This document shows positions 20,976 to 21,917 of a DNA stretch of 21,917 nt, one piece after another. A program made the position numbers and the translations under genes. Every line of letters begins with the position of its first letter. The first letter of the stretch is position 1. The notes beneath the pieces are model-generated. The model did not search any database. It was not told the origin of the DNA and was given only the letters and a program-made list of their open reading frames with translations. The DNA is taken from assembly GCA_002425685.1 (NCBI GenBank), contig DIMS01000095.1:13464-35380 (forward strand), given 5' to 3'. Origin of the DNA: Synergistaceae bacterium UBA5560. Its GTDB lineage: Bacteria > Synergistota > Synergistia > Synergistales > Aminiphilaceae.

Positions 20976-21743
20976 ATGACGGAAATCTTTCGACGCACCA
21001 CCCTGAGCCGCACCGCCGATGCCGAGCCCGTACGCATCGCCTATCTGGAGAAGGGGCGACCCGAGCCGGGAACGCCCTCCTTCGTCGTGGCGCCGGGAAT
21101 CTGGGAGCCCGCGGAGCGTGCTCTGCCGCTTCTGGAGGCTGTGGATGGCCATGCCGTGGCGGTGAGTTTTCGCGGGCGGGGTGACAGCGACACACCGCGT
21201 CGCGGTTACGACCTGGAACATCACCTGGGTGATCTCGAGGCGGTGGTGGACGCCTCAGGAGCGGAGTGCCTGTGTCTTCTCGGATTTTCCCGGGGTGTCG
21301 GCTATGCGCTCGGCTATGCGGCACGTCATCGGTCCCGGGTGGCGGGGATGGTTCTGGTCGATTCCAAGGCCCGACACAGTGCGCCTCAACCCGGCACTGC
21401 GGACATGTGGAAGGGGCGGACTCATCTCGGGCGCCCCATTCCGGAGTTCGTTCGGGGAAGCGCGCTGGACGGCATGGAGCGGGAATCCCGGGAGGTCCTT
21501 TTCTGGGACGAGCTGCCCCTCCTCGACGTGCCCGTTCTTGTTCTGCGGGGAACCTGGCGGGAGAGTCCCATTCCGTCGAACGTGAGTGAAGAGGATGCGT
21601 CCCGTTACGAGAGGTTGCTCCGCTTCGGAGAGGTCATCGAATTCGAGCGCTCGGGGCACATGATCCCCGACGAGGAACCCGAACGTTACGCGGCAACGGT
21701 GAAACGCTTCTTTCACGCCCTGAGGAAGAAATGCGTTTCCTGA
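20976..21743 (+). CDS. Alpha/beta hydrolase, substrate unknown
   Basis: A 255-residue alpha/beta-hydrolase-fold protein. The nucleophile elbow reads GFSRG with Ser105 (about 103-107); the usual histidine is His228 in SGHMIPDEEPE near the C-terminus; an RGRGDS segment (about 66-71) is typical of the strand-4 region. The usual HG dipeptide at the oxyanion hole is replaced by PGIWEP near 40-45, and no aspartate stands at the expected acid position (RGTWRESP near 197-204), so the acid residue may be the Glu there or elsewhere. No signal peptide. ATG at 20976 has GAGGAGGGA about 6 bases upstream; the long frame before it, back to 20658, lies inside asrC in another frame. It follows asrC by 139 bases without an evident terminator, so it may be read through from the asr operon. 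Function is unknown. Confidence 0.9.
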   Translation: MTEIFRRTTLSRTADAEPVRIAYLEKGRPEPGTPSFVVAPGIWEPAERALPLLEAVDGHAVAVSFRGRGDSDTPRRGYDLEHHLGDLEAVVDASGAECLCLLGFSRGVGYALGYAARHRSRVAGMVLVDSKARHSAPQPGTADMWKGRTHLGRPIPEFVRGSALDGMERESREVLFWDELPLLDVPVLVLRGTWRESPIPSNVSEEDASRYERLLRFGEVIEFERSGHMIPDEEPERYAATVKRFFHALRKKCVS

Positions 21744-21917
21744 AGAAGCGAACTTTGCTGAAGGCGGTTCCCCGTTCCCTGGAGTCGCTCTCCGGGACCG
21801 TATTGATGCCGTTTCCCGATTTTTCCGGCTCCAGGCTTCTCTCAAAAGTATGCGAGAGGGAGCTGTTTTCGCCCCACAGCGGGGATGTTCCGTAAAAGGA
21901 GTGACGAGGCCGCGGAG
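21744..21917 (+). other. 3' intergenic end of window, possible start of another gene
   Basis: A weak hairpin (CTCTC at 21839-21843 with GAGAG at 21854-21858) and a small GC hairpin (CCCC 21872-21875, GGGG 21881-21884) lie downstream of the hydrolase gene. An open frame begins with ATG at 21885 and runs off the window end after 11 codons, but it has no clear ribosome-binding site. A good AAAAGGAG at 21894-21901 might serve a start beyond the window. Neither is strong enough to call a gene. Confidence 0.3.

Noticed and set aside
21885..21917. Start of a further gene at the right edge
   Set aside because: Only 11 codons are visible and the ribosome-binding site is poor, so no CDS is called.
1..21917. 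Mobile elements, CRISPR, phage or toxin-antitoxin genes
   Set aside because: No transposase, integrase, regularly spaced repeat array or target-site duplication was seen; gene content and base composition look uniform and chromosomal.

Overview
The window is about 62-65% GC, gene-dense, and carries genes on both strands. It looks like chromosomal DNA from an anaerobic, probably amino-acid-fermenting bacterium. Supporting this are an anaerobic sulfite reductase operon (asrABC), a 5-oxoproline/pyroglutamate utilisation operon arranged like the Bacillus ycsFGI-kip region, a sodium/solute symporter, a methyl-accepting chemotaxis protein, a rubrerythrin-like protein and a GlcD-type FAD oxidase. 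I suspect a high-GC Synergistota member, but that is inference from gene content and not proven by any marker here. I saw no rRNA, tRNA, CRISPR array, insertion sequence or prophage gene.

Layout. 1-1136 (+): 3' part of a GlcD-like FAD-dependent 2-hydroxyacid dehydrogenase, closed by a strong terminator. 1253-2569 (-): secreted or membrane-anchored protein with a proline-rich LPPLPE repeat. 2762-3076 (+): small hypothetical protein. 3319-3927 (+): YbaK/ProX-type aminoacyl-tRNA deacylase. 4207-6378 (+): chemoreceptor with its own promoter and a perfect-palindrome terminator. 6500-11324 (-): operon running NRAMP-like transporter, pxpB, pxpC, pxpA, ycsI-like protein. 11548-16885 (-): tightly overlapped operon running a 39-residue membrane peptide, SSS-family symporter, sensor kinase, NtrC-type sigma-54 activator, and a divergent sigma-54 (RpoN). 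17080-17556 (+): rubrerythrin-like protein. 17819-20836 (+): asrA-asrB-asrC. 20976-21743 (+): alpha/beta hydrolase. The last 174 bases are intergenic, perhaps with the first codons of a further gene.

How the genes work together. PxpABC hydrolyses 5-oxoproline to glutamate with ATP, and the co-transcribed NRAMP-like carrier lacks the usual metal-binding motifs, so it may import the organic substrate or another non-canonical solute. The symporter operon encodes transporter, kinase, activator and sigma factor in one unit. This resembles a split version of the CbrA/CbrB system, where an SSS-like domain is fused to the kinase. AsrABC would reduce sulfite to sulfide with NAD(P)H.

The most noteworthy points are the self-contained symporter/two-component/sigma-54 operon with its unannotated small membrane peptide, the unusual RpoN (no glutamine in its N-terminal activator region, altered RpoN box), the motif-less NRAMP protein, the Cys/His-containing N-terminal extension on AsrB, and a recurrent extended -10 promoter element (TGnTACAAT-like) upstream of five separate transcription units.
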